A stretch of DNA of 39,726 bases from Microvirga terrae (GTDB lineage: Bacteria > Pseudomonadota > Alphaproteobacteria > Rhizobiales > Beijerinckiaceae). The stretch is taken from NCBI RefSeq assembly GCF_013307435.2, contig NZ_CP102848.1, positions 1 through 39,726 of the forward strand, read 5' to 3'. A program made the translations under genes and the position numbers. Of the stretch, positions 1-8,106 are shown in pieces. Below the pieces are notes generated by a model that saw only the letters and a list, made by a program, of their open reading frames with translations, had not been told where the DNA came from and searched no databases. Each line of letters begins with the position of its first letter. The first letter of the stretch is position 1.

Positions 1-1800
1 GCTTTCAGCGTCGAGAGGCAGACCGCCGTTCTTGGCGATGAATTGGGTTAGGGAGAGACCGCGGCCTTGTTGCGCAGAGCCTTGTACTCGCGAAGAGCCC
101 GCAAATGATCCAGGTCCGCGTCCTTGCGCAGACGCTTCTCCACCCATGCCAGAAACCGAGCCCGCTCGTAGGGCTCCAGCGGCGCGATTGCCGCTTCCAA
201 TTCCTTGAGCAGATCCGGCTTGGAACTCATTGACGAGGGCCTGGAAACGTCCGTTGGTGGCAGGGTCGGAAGCAATCCGCTCTGCCGCACTTCTTTCCAT
301 AGCCGACCGGAGAACCTGCTGCAATTGCGTCAGGCGGGCATAGGTCCGGGTTGAACCCTTCCGGCTCAACTCCTCACGCATGGTTTCCTTGATGACGGAC
401 TGGAGGTCCATCATCTCGCGGAGGGAGACGACACTAGGCTTGTCGCGGATCAGGTCCGTGATGGCCTTCTCGTCACGCGAAACCTTCAGCCGCGCAGCGT
501 CGCTCAGGCTGTCGTAGATGCTGGCCACCTTCTGCTTGGCACCCTGGATGGGAGCGGTGAGGGTTCCGTCCGGATCAACGGCATTCCAGAGGGAGGCCTC
601 ACGCTGCCGAGCCAGTTCCTCGGCATCCTGCATATCGCCCCGGAGCGAGCGTCCGACGACGTCAGCGTCCTCGCTGGGACGGAGACGGCCAGCCGCATCT
701 TCAGCCGCGGCGCGGGCCTTGGTTTCATACCCCGCCGTGATGCTGTCGATTTCATCCAGTTGGCCCCGAAGGAAGGTGACAATCTCCTCGGCATTCCCTT
801 CACCCTGGACCGACCGCAAGGACTCCAGCCTGGACGAGTTCTGAGCGCCCCGGCGTTCTGCGAACACCTCCGGATTGGCTGTCTGCAACTCCCGCTCAAG
901 AGAACCAAGCCCCATGTCACCCGTAGCCTGGAACGTGGTCGACCGAGAGCCTGGGACGAGTTCCGCCCCCGCTCCTTCATCGATTTCCCGCAAGGCAGCT
1001 TCAGGATCCGAGGCCGCGCCATAGATGCGGGCCTTGGCTGCCTGCTCCCGAGCCTCGGGTGACCGCAGGATGGCTTGATCCAACGCGTTGGTCGCCGACT
1101 GGAAGCCCTGCCGTGCCAACGTGGGAACAGCAGCCCCGGTGACGCCGAGAGCCAAGCCCCCGACGGTTCCGAGGAGCGGATTGACGTCGTTCTCAACGGC
1201 CGTCTGGGCACCAGTCCCTGCAAGACCACCGATGGCAGCCTGCGTGAAGGGAGCATCCGCAAGTTCTGTGAGAACCCGCCTCGTCCCGCCTTCGACGGTC
1301 TTCGCGCCGGCCTTGGCGAGACCCGCCCCGGACAGTGCCTCGAGGGCAGTCTGTCCGCCGGCAACCGCAATGCGTTCGCCCTCCGTCTCTGGCTTCGGCA
1401 GGCCAAGGGCGTCAGCCCCAGCTTCACCCAGCGATGAGACGGCATTGGTCATCTTGAACGGATCGCGATAGGGAACCTCCTGTGCCCCGAGAGCACGGGC
1501 GCCGACGTTGTAGGCCTGGCGCGTCATGTTCTCGAGGAAGCCAATCGTTCCGTCGTAGGCGAGAGCCGGAAGGCCAGCGATTGCCCCGGGGACGGCCTGC
1601 ACACCCGCTCGACCCGTGAGGCCTGCGGCGCGTCCGGCTGTGAGTTCGGGCGCTTCACCCGTATCGGATCCTGCGTCATCACCCGTGACCCCGAGTGATT
1701 GTGCGATTTCCTCCACGGTCGCGTTCTGCTGTTCCTGAGAGAGCTTCAGGAAGTCGTCGCTGACTTCAACTTCCCGATTGCCGATGGTGAGGGTTGTCAT
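1..1800 (-). CDS. Phage ejection-type internal virion protein, N-terminal 600 residues (continues across the window ends)
   Basis: The reading frame opens at the ATG at 1800, after a GAGGTG ribosome site, and has no stop down to position 1. If position 1 is joined to 39726 it continues in the same frame to the TAA at 38044, giving 1160 residues. The start (MTTLTIGNREVEVSDDFLKL) and the Ala/Gly-rich membrane-active segment at roughly residues 55-230 resemble internal ejection proteins of podophage-like Rhizobiales prophages. Residues about 300-520 are helical. The stretch SLTQFIAKNGG, encoded at about 57-24, begins a domain that finishes beyond the join. The likely role is to enter the cell envelope during DNA injection; this is inferred from family resemblance and neighbours. 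Codon third positions look abnormal between about 224 and 57 (see the ORF at 48-230). Confidence 0.75.
   Translation of the reverse strand, partial: MTTLTIGNREVEVSDDFLKLSQEQQNATVEEIAQSLGVTGDDAGSDTGEAPELTAGRAAGLTGRAGVQAVPGAIAGLPALAYDGTIGFLENMTRQAYNVGARALGAQEVPYRDPFKMTNAVSSLGEAGADALGLPKPETEGERIAVAGGQTALEALSGAGLAKAGAKTVEGGTRRVLTELADAPFTQAAIGGLAGTGAQTAVENDVNPLLGTVGGLALGVTGAAVPTLARQGFQSATNALDQAILRSPEAREQAAKARIYGAASDPEAALREIDEGAGAELVPGSRSTTFQATGDMGLGSLERELQTANPEVFAERRGAQNSSRLESLRSVQGEGNAEEIVTFLRGQLDEIDSITAGYETKARAAAEDAAGRLRPSEDADVVGRSLRGDMQDAEELARQREASLWNAVDPDGTLTAPIQGAKQKVASIYDSLSDAARLKVSRDEKAITDLIRDKPSVVSLREMMDLQSVIKETMREELSRKGSTRTYARLTQLQQVLRSAMERSAAERIASDPATNGRFQALVNEFQAGSAQGIGSGNRAAGALRAGSVSGMGGEASAQGRGPGSFAGSSRVQGSAQQGRGLSLTQFIAKNGGLPLDAES
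48..230 (-). other. Overlapping 60-residue ORF inside the ejection-protein gene, with better codon use than the host frame
   Basis: An ATG at 230 opens a second frame ending in TAA at 48. Its product starts MSSKPDLLKELEAAIAPLEP and is helical and charged, with normal codon choice for this replicon. The same bases in the long frame give a low-complexity Gly/Ala/Ser/Arg string with A/T-rich third positions. Either a small gene overprints a linker of the large protein, or two compensating indels, real or from sequencing, lie near 225 and 54. I cannot decide from the sequence alone. Confidence 0.4.
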
Positions 1801-1808
1801 GCTTCACC

Positions 1809-2999
1809 TCACCGTGCCGACCAGGTGACGCCCGAGGACGTCTTGCCGCTGGCAGCCTGTTGGGCCGTGACCGATGCACGGTTCTGTCCGATGGGCTTCC
1901 GTGCTCCGGAGTAGACCCGCTTCTGCACCTCGTCGAACGTCGGGGACTCGAACTCGGGGTAGTCCTTATCAAGCTGACGCTTGGAACGGCGGCCCGTGAG
2001 AGCTTCACGCTGGGCGCTCCGGAGAGCAGCCCGAAGGCGATACTGCTTGTCCAGAACAGTGGCGGCGTTGTCAGACGGCTGCACCAGGTACTGGTTAGCC
2101 TCTTCCTTCGCCTCGGACTCGGAGCGGCCGGCGCCCGTCAACATGCGGACGAGAGCCTCAGAACCAATCTTCATGTCACGCTGGAGTGAACCGCTCTTGC
2201 CGAAGCCGAGACCATCAATCGGTCCGGTAATTTTCGGATCTTGCGACTTCAGATCCGTCTCAATGCCGCCGAAGCGCTTGAAGTACTCGTTGGCCAGACC
2301 GAAGCGGCCAGCGATTTCAGCGGGCAACGGATCGTTGATATCCCGGTCCGGATCCTGCGGGCCACCAGGGATCGGGGCCAGCTTGCCGTCAGGACCGTAG
2401 GCATAACCCGACGGGGCGTTGGGAGCACCCTTCTTGTCACGCAGGAACTTCGCGAATTCCGGATCACGCTTCGCCAACTCGAATTCGACCATGTCGTCGG
2501 TCGTGGCAGGCTTGGTCTCGAGGCCGAGCTTGTAGCGCTTGGCCTTCTGCAACTCCTCAGGGGACAGACCCTGCGTGAGGCGGTCCCATTCAGTCGGCTC
2601 GCGGCGCTTGTATTTGTCGAGCGCCAGGGAGTCGAGGACGTCCGGCATGTTGGCGAGTTCAGGATGACCGATTTCCTCGGCGAACTTCTGATACCCAACA
2701 CGCTTCTGTTCGAGTTCCGCCTGCTTCTGCCGCTGGATGCGCAACGCGTTATCCTGCTGGGCGCCTTCTGCGAAGCCCTTAATGCCACCGCCCCAGCCCT
2801 CACCGTCGAGGAGGGCGGCCGCCATCTGCAATTGGGCATAGGGGTTCTGGTCCGCCATGCGGTTCAGCCCCCCGAGGATGCCCGACCCATACTGCGGGGA
2901 CGGCACCCCCGTCGTCACTGCCCCGGGAGTGCTGCTCAGGATCCCGAAGCCCCCGGACCCCATGTCGCCGAAGATCCCGCCAAGAATTCCACCGCTCAT
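1809..2999 (-). CDS. Phage internal virion/ejection protein, 396 aa
   Basis: The gene lies between a glycine-rich virion gene and the giant ejection protein, separated by 12 and 8 bases. The N-terminus (MSGGILGGIFGDMGSGGFG) is glycine-rich and probably membrane-active. Residues about 85-180 form a charged helical stretch rich in Gln, Lys and Glu, followed by a region of the type LTQGLSPEELQKAKRYKLGL that is familiar from internal proteins of T7-like prophages of Alphaproteobacteria. The C-terminal third includes DPKITGPIDGLGFGKSG. A role as an ejected structural protein is inferred from composition and position; there is no enzymatic motif. Confidence 0.65.
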   Translation of the reverse strand: MSGGILGGIFGDMGSGGFGILSSTPGAVTTGVPSPQYGSGILGGLNRMADQNPYAQLQMAAALLDGEGWGGGIKGFAEGAQQDNALRIQRQKQAELEQKRVGYQKFAEEIGHPELANMPDVLDSLALDKYKRREPTEWDRLTQGLSPEELQKAKRYKLGLETKPATTDDMVEFELAKRDPEFAKFLRDKKGAPNAPSGYAYGPDGKLAPIPGGPQDPDRDINDPLPAEIAGRFGLANEYFKRFGGIETDLKSQDPKITGPIDGLGFGKSGSLQRDMKIGSEALVRMLTGAGRSESEAKEEANQYLVQPSDNAATVLDKQYRLRAALRSAQREALTGRRSKRQLDKDYPEFESPTFDEVQKRVYSGARKPIGQNRASVTAQQAASGKTSSGVTWSAR

Positions 3000-3011
3000 G
3001 TCCTGGCCTCC

Positions 3012-3998
3012 TTACGAGAACGCACCGAGGCCACCGAGGATTCCTCCGCCGATGGCGCCCCAGGGACCGAGCAGGCTGTTGCCGGCCATCGCACCACCCA
3101 AGATGCCTTGAGCCGCGGACGGCGTGGCCTTCGTGGCGGTCGTGGTCTTGCCCATGCCGGCAATCGGGTTGATGAAGCCGGAGAGCTGCGAGAGACGGTC
3201 GAACTTCGCGTCGTACTTGGCCTGATCCCGCTGCTGGTAGTAGTCACCGACGCTCGCCAGGCGGCTGGCGGGGTCATACCGGAGATTGTTCAGGGCGCCC
3301 GTCATCGACATCGCACCCATCATGTTGTCGGCGCCTTGCGAGTAGAGCGAACCCATCGCACCAGCAGCCGACAGACCACGATTGGCGGCGCCCTGGTACA
3401 TGTCCCCGAGGATGCCGGCCGATTGCAACTGCCTGTTCCTCGCGTTTTCATTGCTCTGAAGCATCAACTGGTCGGTGGCGCCTGCTGCCGCATTGGCAAA
3501 GCCCGCCCCCATGCCGGCCGACCCGTAGGACTGGCCCATGCGGGTCTTCGCGGCGTTCAGGGCATTGTTGCGCTCGCGTTCAACCGTCGCCAGAAGGCGC
3601 GGGTCTTCGTTGTACTGGCCTGAAGCGAAGTTCTTCAGGTACCCGGCCGCCTCTTGCAGATCCGAAGTCATGCCGTTGTTGGCAGCGTAGCCTCCGAGAA
3701 TGCCGGCTGCCTGGCTCATGCCCGACGTCATGCCGTTGTTGCTGAGAAGCGAGGAATGAGCGCCATAGGCTGCATCGAGACCCGGCACACCTTGAGCGGC
3801 AAGCGAACGCGTCTGGTTCAGGGCTTCCTTCGAGTAAGCATTGAGCGGGGCGAGCGTCGACTTGTTCTTGTACTGGTTGTACAAGGTGCCAGCCGTTCCC
3901 ATGATGTCCTTGAGGGGCTGCTGTGTAGGCTCCCACGGGGACTGCGTGGAGGTTGCGGGCTTACCGCTGCCGCCACCACCAAACCAATTGTCAGACAT
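3012..3998 (-). CDS. Phage internal virion protein, glycine/alanine-rich, 328 aa
   Basis: I chose the ATG at 3998 (MSDNWFGGGGSGKPATSTQS) because it overlaps the stop of the upstream GNAT gene by 8 bases and has GGAG upstream; an in-frame start at 4049 lies well inside that gene. The Gly/Pro-rich start and the PWEPTQQPLKDIMGTAGTLY segment match a class of prophage structural proteins. Residues 60-230 are helical with repeated Gly-Met-Thr-Ser and Ala-Gly patterns. The C-terminus is a hydrophobic glycine zipper (GAIGGGILGGLGAFS), suited to membrane insertion. The inferred role is as a partner of the next two proteins in the ejection apparatus. Confidence 0.65.
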   Translation of the reverse strand: MSDNWFGGGGSGKPATSTQSPWEPTQQPLKDIMGTAGTLYNQYKNKSTLAPLNAYSKEALNQTRSLAAQGVPGLDAAYGAHSSLLSNNGMTSGMSQAAGILGGYAANNGMTSDLQEAAGYLKNFASGQYNEDPRLLATVERERNNALNAAKTRMGQSYGSAGMGAGFANAAAGATDQLMLQSNENARNRQLQSAGILGDMYQGAANRGLSAAGAMGSLYSQGADNMMGAMSMTGALNNLRYDPASRLASVGDYYQQRDQAKYDAKFDRLSQLSGFINPIAGMGKTTTATKATPSAAQGILGGAMAGNSLLGPWGAIGGGILGGLGAFS

Positions 3999-4728
3999 TA
4001 AAGGGCTTCTCCAAAGTAATCTGTGTGCGCTTGAAGCCGTGCGGCTCAAGGATGCGCGTCAGGCCCTCGCGGCCTGTTGCGACGAGGCGGGAGCAGCCTT
4101 GCTCCCCGAGGAGTTGGAAGAGTTCTGGGAGGACCGATTGCGTGGCTGGGATCGACTTGCCGCCCCACCACATCAGTTCGCCGATGCGGCCCCGTTCGTG
4201 ATCGAACACGCGGGTTCCGATGGCTGCCACGACGTCGCCCCGGTCCAGGACGAGGTGGATCTGCACATCCCCGGCCTGAATGGCCTCGAGGATGGCTTGC
4301 GAATTGCGGCGTTTCGCAAAGGTCTGGAAGTGAGGCATCCAAAGCCCAACTTCCTGCATGGTACGTTCAAGAGGGATGCTGAAGAGCCAGGGCGTCTCAG
4401 GAACTGCGGGAGTGACTTCCTGCTCTGCATCGCCCTGGGTGTCACGAAAGGCATTGGCCACAAGGGCGGTGTAGCTCTCGGCAATCTCCATGGACTGCCG
4501 CATGTGCTCCTGGTGTTGAAGGAGATACCCGTGGATCGACAGCCCATCGGTCCGGCCCTGTTCCCAGGACTGGATGATGAGGTCCAAGCACTCACGGGCC
4601 TGCCTGATGTGCTCGAGGACGTCCGGTCCTATGACATCGGCAATCTCACGCAGACTCTCATCCGTGAGGGCGAATGCGTGGACCTGGTCGAACCTCTGCT
4701 GAAACGAATTGGAGAGGGGCTGCACCAT
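3991..4728 (-). CDS. Phage protein with C-terminal GNAT-like fold, 245 aa
   Basis: Residues 1-110 are helical and not recognised. From about residue 120 the sequence looks like an acyltransferase (GNAT) fold: MPHFQTFAKRRNSQAILEAI, a strand pair IHLVLDRGDVVAAIG, then GELMWWGGKSI and the terminal GLTRILEPHGFKRTQITLEK, which fits the last helix and strand of that fold. T7-group phages carry a comparable acyltransferase-like protein beside their internal virion genes. It sits first among the virion-type genes, two bases after the upstream stop. Whether it acetylates anything is unknown; a structural or assembly role is as likely. Confidence 0.6.
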   Translation of the reverse strand: MVQPLSNSFQQRFDQVHAFALTDESLREIADVIGPDVLEHIRQARECLDLIIQSWEQGRTDGLSIHGYLLQHQEHMRQSMEIAESYTALVANAFRDTQGDAEQEVTPAVPETPWLFSIPLERTMQEVGLWMPHFQTFAKRRNSQAILEAIQAGDVQIHLVLDRGDVVAAIGTRVFDHERGRIGELMWWGGKSIPATQSVLPELFQLLGEQGCSRLVATGREGLTRILEPHGFKRTQITLEKPFNV

Positions 4729-4730
4729 GA

Positions 4731-5003
4731 TCAGGCGTTCCCCTCTGCCGGCATCGCATCAAGGCGAGCGGTGTTCCCATAGTCCTTCAGAAGGTTCAGG
4801 GCGCCCGTCGCGTGATGGTGGAATCCCCGAAGGGCGTAGTTGAGAGCCTCGGAGTTCCCCGGGGCGTTCCGCATCTGGGCAAGGACGAGACCAAGGAATG
4901 CCTGTGCCTGCTCCAGATCAACGATGGCAGCCGTGCGGATCTGCTCCCAGGCCTGTGCCTTGTCCAGCCCCAAGCTGAGTGCTTCCCGCGTATCCGCCTG
5001 CAT
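4731..5003 (-). CDS. Small helical protein of the phage operon, 90 aa
   Basis: Unrecognised. The product (MQADTREALSLGLDKAQAWE...) appears all-helical, with a central ALNYALRGFHHHATGALNLL segment. It lies two bases after the RHH gene and two bases before the GNAT gene, in a clearly co-translated run. No signal peptide or membrane segment is visible. It may be an assembly or chaperone factor, but nothing in the sequence proves this. Confidence 0.6.
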   Translation of the reverse strand: MQADTREALSLGLDKAQAWEQIRTAAIVDLEQAQAFLGLVLAQMRNAPGNSEALNYALRGFHHHATGALNLLKDYGNTARLDAMPAEGNA

Positions 5004-5005
5004 GA

Positions 5006-5227
5006 TCAGGCCCTGACGCCAAACGAGGGAAGGGCGTCCTCGCCATTCATGCCGTTCCCGAAGCGTTGAATCCTCTCGCCGATGGCGCGACGGATGAATT
5101 CGTGCATCGAGACGTCTTCCTGGGCGGCAATCTGCTTCACCGCCTCACGAAGTTCGGTCGGAACCCGCGTCGTAACAACTTCAGGGTACTTGGCCCGACG
5201 CTCGTAATGATTTGGAGCTTCGAACAT
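5006..5227 (-). CDS. Ribbon-helix-helix regulator heading the phage-like operon, 73 aa
   Basis: Residues 16-56 fit an Arc/CopG ribbon-helix-helix domain: strand VVTTRVPTEL, helix LREAVKQIAAQ, turn EDVS, helix MHEFIRRAIGERIQRF. The C-terminal tail is short and disordered. It is the first gene of the minus-strand operon that holds the virion-type genes. Directly upstream is a 15-bp inverted repeat overlapping its own ribosome site, the usual layout of an autoregulated RHH repressor. I infer that it controls the whole operon. It could also be an antitoxin, but no toxin-like partner follows it. Confidence 0.75.
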   Translation of the reverse strand: MFEAPNHYERRAKYPEVVTTRVPTELREAVKQIAAQEDVSMHEFIRRAIGERIQRFGNGMNGEDALPSFGVRA

Positions 5228-5230
5228 AAG

Positions 5231-5274
5231 TCCTCCATTCTAGGTTTCGTATAGAGATTACCTAGAACGGAGGA
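5231..5274. promoter_or_regulatory. Operator-like inverted repeat in front of the RHH gene
   Basis: Arms 5231-5245 (TCCTCCATTCTAGGT) and 5260-5274 (ACCTAGAACGGAGGA) match at 14 of 15 positions, with a 14-bp spacer. The core half-site is TTCTAGGT. The proximal arm contains the GGAGGA ribosome site of the RHH gene starting at 5227, so a bound protein or an RNA hairpin would block both transcription and translation. A related CCTAG pair occurs at about 9973-9985. Confidence 0.65.
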
Positions 5275-5363
5275 GGAATTATAGTTGGATACTTGTTAGT
5301 TGTTGAGCGATTGCTACTGTACTTCGCGCATTACAAGTATGCTTCTTTTTCTTCTCATTCTTC

Positions 5364-5852
5364 TTACTTGCCTACGCTGTCCCAGACCTGGGCGAGCCGC
5401 TCCAGCCCATCCCGCAGCCGTCGGGCGTCGACATCGTCACAGCCGAAGTCGAGGAGCACCACGTCATAGGCGATGCTCCAGGAGGAACCGAGGACTGCCT
5501 TCGCCCTGTCCCATTGGCCCTTCACGCGGTCCGCAGAGGAGCACTTGGCCTCGCATTGGCCGTCGCATCCCCGACAGCGGTACCCGTCGCCATCCGACTT
5601 CCCCGAGCGGCCAGCTTCGTAGTCAGGACTCCTCGAGGTACGGACAGGCGCTGAAATCACGCGGTCATGTTGCCCGACGATCCCAGCCCATTGCCGAGCG
5701 ACCGTGAGGTGTCGGCGTTCGATCAGCCCCTTGGCCAGAAGACGCTCCAGTTCGGATTGCCTCCGGAGCGGCGCCTCGGAGCCGCGCCAGGTCTGTTTCA
5801 AGCGGCCAGTGACGGGGGACCGCTCACCTGCGAGACGAGGACGTCCAACCAT
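5364..5852 (-). CDS. Hypothetical phage-type protein with Cys cluster, 162 aa
   Basis: The start overlaps the previous stop (TAATG at 5852), so the two are probably translationally coupled. The N-terminal half is basic. The centre contains a CRGCDGQCEAKC cluster that could bind zinc. The C-terminal part (VLLDFGCDDVDARRLRDGLERLAQVW) loosely resembles a domain seen in alphaproteobacterial phage and cell-cycle-type proteins (DUF6456-like), with low certainty. Its place after the replication genes suggests an early or middle phage function. The function is unknown. Confidence 0.55.
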   Translation of the reverse strand: MVGRPRLAGERSPVTGRLKQTWRGSEAPLRRQSELERLLAKGLIERRHLTVARQWAGIVGQHDRVISAPVRTSRSPDYEAGRSGKSDGDGYRCRGCDGQCEAKCSSADRVKGQWDRAKAVLGSSWSIAYDVVLLDFGCDDVDARRLRDGLERLAQVWDSVGK

Positions 5853-6715
5853 TACTCATCTCCCTTGTCGGAATGCAGATCCTTGATCCGCGCCATCTGC
5901 GCCAGAAGACGCCCTTCGAACGGTACCGTCTTCGAGGACTTGGAGAGGTAGGCCCCAGCAAGGAAAACCTCGAGGGCGCGTGAGATGGCGTCCCTGTTGG
6001 TCGTTTCCGTGCCCCGGAGGTGGCCAAAGTCCCGCAGAAGATCCAAGTCCCCGTCGTAGACGCTGACCGGGATCATGTGCCGTAGCCCCCGGCGTTCCCG
6101 TTCACGTTTCCGGCGCACCCGTTCGGCGGTGCTCAAGGCTTCTTTCCCGTCCTCTCCATCCGCGGCCGCCTGAAGTTCGGTCTGGATCGACAGCGCCAAG
6201 CCGGCGACCTCCAGAGCCTTGGTCCGAAGGTAGGCCATGGCCATCTCGTCGACCCCAGGGGTGGTGTTGTCGCCCTCCCCGTCGCCCGTGCGGGCCTCGA
6301 AGATGGGCTTCACGCGCCCCTCTCCTCCGACCTGTGCGGCGAGCTCGTAAGCCTGTTCTTCGATGGCGTGCGCATAGGCAACCACCACACCCCGCGGCCA
6401 TGCCATTTCCCCACGCCTTGCGAACAGATCGACCTGTTCGGTGAGTTCCGCCATCCCCTCTTCCATGTTCCGGAAGGCCATCCGGAACGCCTCATCCTCG
6501 ACGAAGGGAAGATACCGCACTGTCCCCCGGCTCAGTCGCCAGGCGGCGAGCATGTTCATGACGGTCACCCCGACCCACTGCAACGTTCCGTCCATCGGCG
6601 CCCCCGTGATCAGGAGCCCGAAGAGCCCCCGCGCCCCGGAGCGAATGATCGACGGTCCTTCCTCCAAGAGGCGGTCTGCGTCGTTCCCGTCCTTTCGTTC
6701 CACTTCGTCCGTCAT
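5852..6715 (-). CDS. Hypothetical protein, helical, possible RHH-like C-terminus, 287 aa
   Basis: Not recognised. Residues about 25-60 are hydrophobic and might touch a membrane (GARGLFGLLITGAP, VGVTVMNMLAAW). Residues 60-190 are helical and acidic. A basic stretch RVRRKRERERRG is followed by HMIPVSVYDGDLDLLRDFGH and a helix rich in Ala and Leu, which could be a ribbon-helix-helix-like DNA-binding end. It is preceded by a long leader with repeats (6716-6826), and its AGGTGGGG ribosome site lies inside one repeat copy. Confidence 0.6.
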   Translation of the reverse strand: MTDEVERKDGNDADRLLEEGPSIIRSGARGLFGLLITGAPMDGTLQWVGVTVMNMLAAWRLSRGTVRYLPFVEDEAFRMAFRNMEEGMAELTEQVDLFARRGEMAWPRGVVVAYAHAIEEQAYELAAQVGGEGRVKPIFEARTGDGEGDNTTPGVDEMAMAYLRTKALEVAGLALSIQTELQAAADGEDGKEALSTAERVRRKRERERRGLRHMIPVSVYDGDLDLLRDFGHLRGTETTNRDAISRALEVFLAGAYLSKSSKTVPFEGRLLAQMARIKDLHSDKGDE

Positions 6716-6826
6716 TGCCCCACCTCACCCAGATTGTTCTTTCTGCCCCGCCACACCCCCCGCCCCCCTATAGAGGGTGTGGCGGGGCGGTGCGGCTGCC
6801 TCACGTGCCCCACCTCTGCCCCACCT
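6716..6826. repeat. Repeat-rich leader: three TGCCCCACCT copies and a 14-bp hairpin
   Basis: TGCCCCACCT occurs at 6716-6725, 6806-6815 and 6817-6826; the last two are 11 bp apart, one helical turn. Between them, GCCCCGCCACACCC (6745-6758) pairs perfectly with 6775-6788, leaving a C-rich 16-nt loop. The copy at 6716 is the ribosome site and start region of the gene starting at 6715. The arrangement suggests operator sites plus a transcript hairpin that could terminate or attenuate transcription coming from the helicase gene. Confidence 0.5.
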
Positions 6827-6861
6827 TGAGGCTATGAGGTGAGGCAAGAGAGAACAGAGCA

Positions 6862-8106
6862 TCAACCCTGCCCCTCGAAGGGACCCGGCACGACGAATGT
6901 CCGGAGGTTACGCTTGCTGTCCTTGCGCTCCTCCGTTGCGAGGGCGCCCGTATCGATCCATGTCTTGATGATGGTCTTGACCTTGGACTTCGCGGCTTTG
7001 TCGGACAGGTCGAGGCCCAGGACCTCAGCGGCACACTTGCCCACCCAATCACCGGACTGAGGATCAAGGCGCCATTGTCCTTCACCCACGCGGCGCCGGA
7101 CCTCGTGCATGTGGTCCGTGGTGACATCGTCGAACGGCTTGGGAGGCTCCCAGCGTGTCACCACACCGATGATGTCGCTCGGGCGCTTCTCCGTCCCGTT
7201 CTCCAGGTTGACCGAAGCCAGCTTGAACCAGATCGACTTCTCTGACGGCGGGGCAAGATTGGCCTTTCCGTCGAAGCACCGGAAGTGCAGGCGGCGGTTC
7301 TCTACCCCCCACTTGTCGGCCTCGTCCTGGGTCATCTGGTTGATGGCCCGAGCAGCACGGACGGCGCCCAGCATCGAGACTGCACCGCGGGCATCTTCAA
7401 CCGTCACCTCCGCACCGTTCGTCTTCCGAACGTGATGGACCAGATCGATTGAGGAATTCGTCCGGTCCGCGATCCGTGCGAACGCCTTGGCCACCATCTC
7501 AATCTGCCCATTGTCGTTCTCGGAGACGCGATGCACCGAAACGAATGGGTCGAGGATAACAACTCCAATGCGGTTGCTCATGATGGTCTCCTCCAGGGCG
7601 GCGACGACTGGAAGGGCAAGCTCTGCCCCGTTCTTCGTTGTGGTCGCGATGACGATTTCGGACGTGCGGCCGGAGTCGAGGAAAAGCCATCCCTCAATCT
7701 CCTCCGGGGCAATGTCGAACTGCATCATGGCGGCACCAACACGCCGCTCCAGTTCGTCCATCGGATCTTCACCGTTCCAGAGCCAGACCCTCGTCCGCTC
7801 ATCCGGCTTGATGCCGAGCAGTTCTCGACCCGTCGCAATGGCCAGGGCCTCAACGATGCTCAGGGACGACTTGCCGACGCCTCCTGGGGCGACAGTGGTT
7901 GAGATGAACTGCCGGACATAGTGGCGACCATAGACCCACTCGCGCGGCGGGATGGTGCGAGGATCCTTCCACTTGAAGGGGGTGGCCGACAGGAGAGCCT
8001 TGGGCTTCTCGCTATGGACGACGACGTCCGGCGTCCCTTCCGGAAGGAAGCGCCGCATCTCCACCAGGTTGGAGGCGAGTTCAGAAGGGGGTGCCAAGTT
8101 GCTCAT
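6862..8106 (-). CDS. RepA-like RecA-fold replicative helicase, 414 aa
   Basis: A P-loop ATPase of the hexameric RepA/AAA_25 type, found in plasmids and prophages of Alphaproteobacteria. Walker A is APGGVGKSS at residues 73-81. Walker B lies in IGVVILDPFVS near residue 185. DLVHHVRKTNG follows, with the sensor His typical of this family. The C-terminal 120 residues are a winged-helix-like tail. The likely role is unwinding DNA at the replicon's origin, working with the primase encoded just upstream, whose stop overlaps this start (TGATG at 8106). The length is normal for the family. Confidence 0.85.
   Translation of the reverse strand: MSNLAPPSELASNLVEMRRFLPEGTPDVVVHSEKPKALLSATPFKWKDPRTIPPREWVYGRHYVRQFISTTVAPGGVGKSSLSIVEALAIATGRELLGIKPDERTRVWLWNGEDPMDELERRVGAAMMQFDIAPEEIEGWLFLDSGRTSEIVIATTTKNGAELALPVVAALEETIMSNRIGVVILDPFVSVHRVSENDNGQIEMVAKAFARIADRTNSSIDLVHHVRKTNGAEVTVEDARGAVSMLGAVRAARAINQMTQDEADKWGVENRRLHFRCFDGKANLAPPSEKSIWFKLASVNLENGTEKRPSDIIGVVTRWEPPKPFDDVTTDHMHEVRRRVGEGQWRLDPQSGDWVGKCAAEVLGLDLSDKAAKSKVKTIIKTWIDTGALATEERKDSKRNLRTFVVPGPFEGQG

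Noticed and set aside
504..1445. Long minus-strand frame of 313 codons inside the ejection gene
   Set aside because: Pro/Arg/Ser-rich shadow of the true frame; no ribosome site, and codon choice is poor.
2241..3623. Plus-strand frame of 460 codons opposite the two glycine-rich virion genes
   Set aside because: Lies antisense to two well-supported genes; Arg/Val/Gly-rich composition typical of an antisense shadow in GC-rich DNA.
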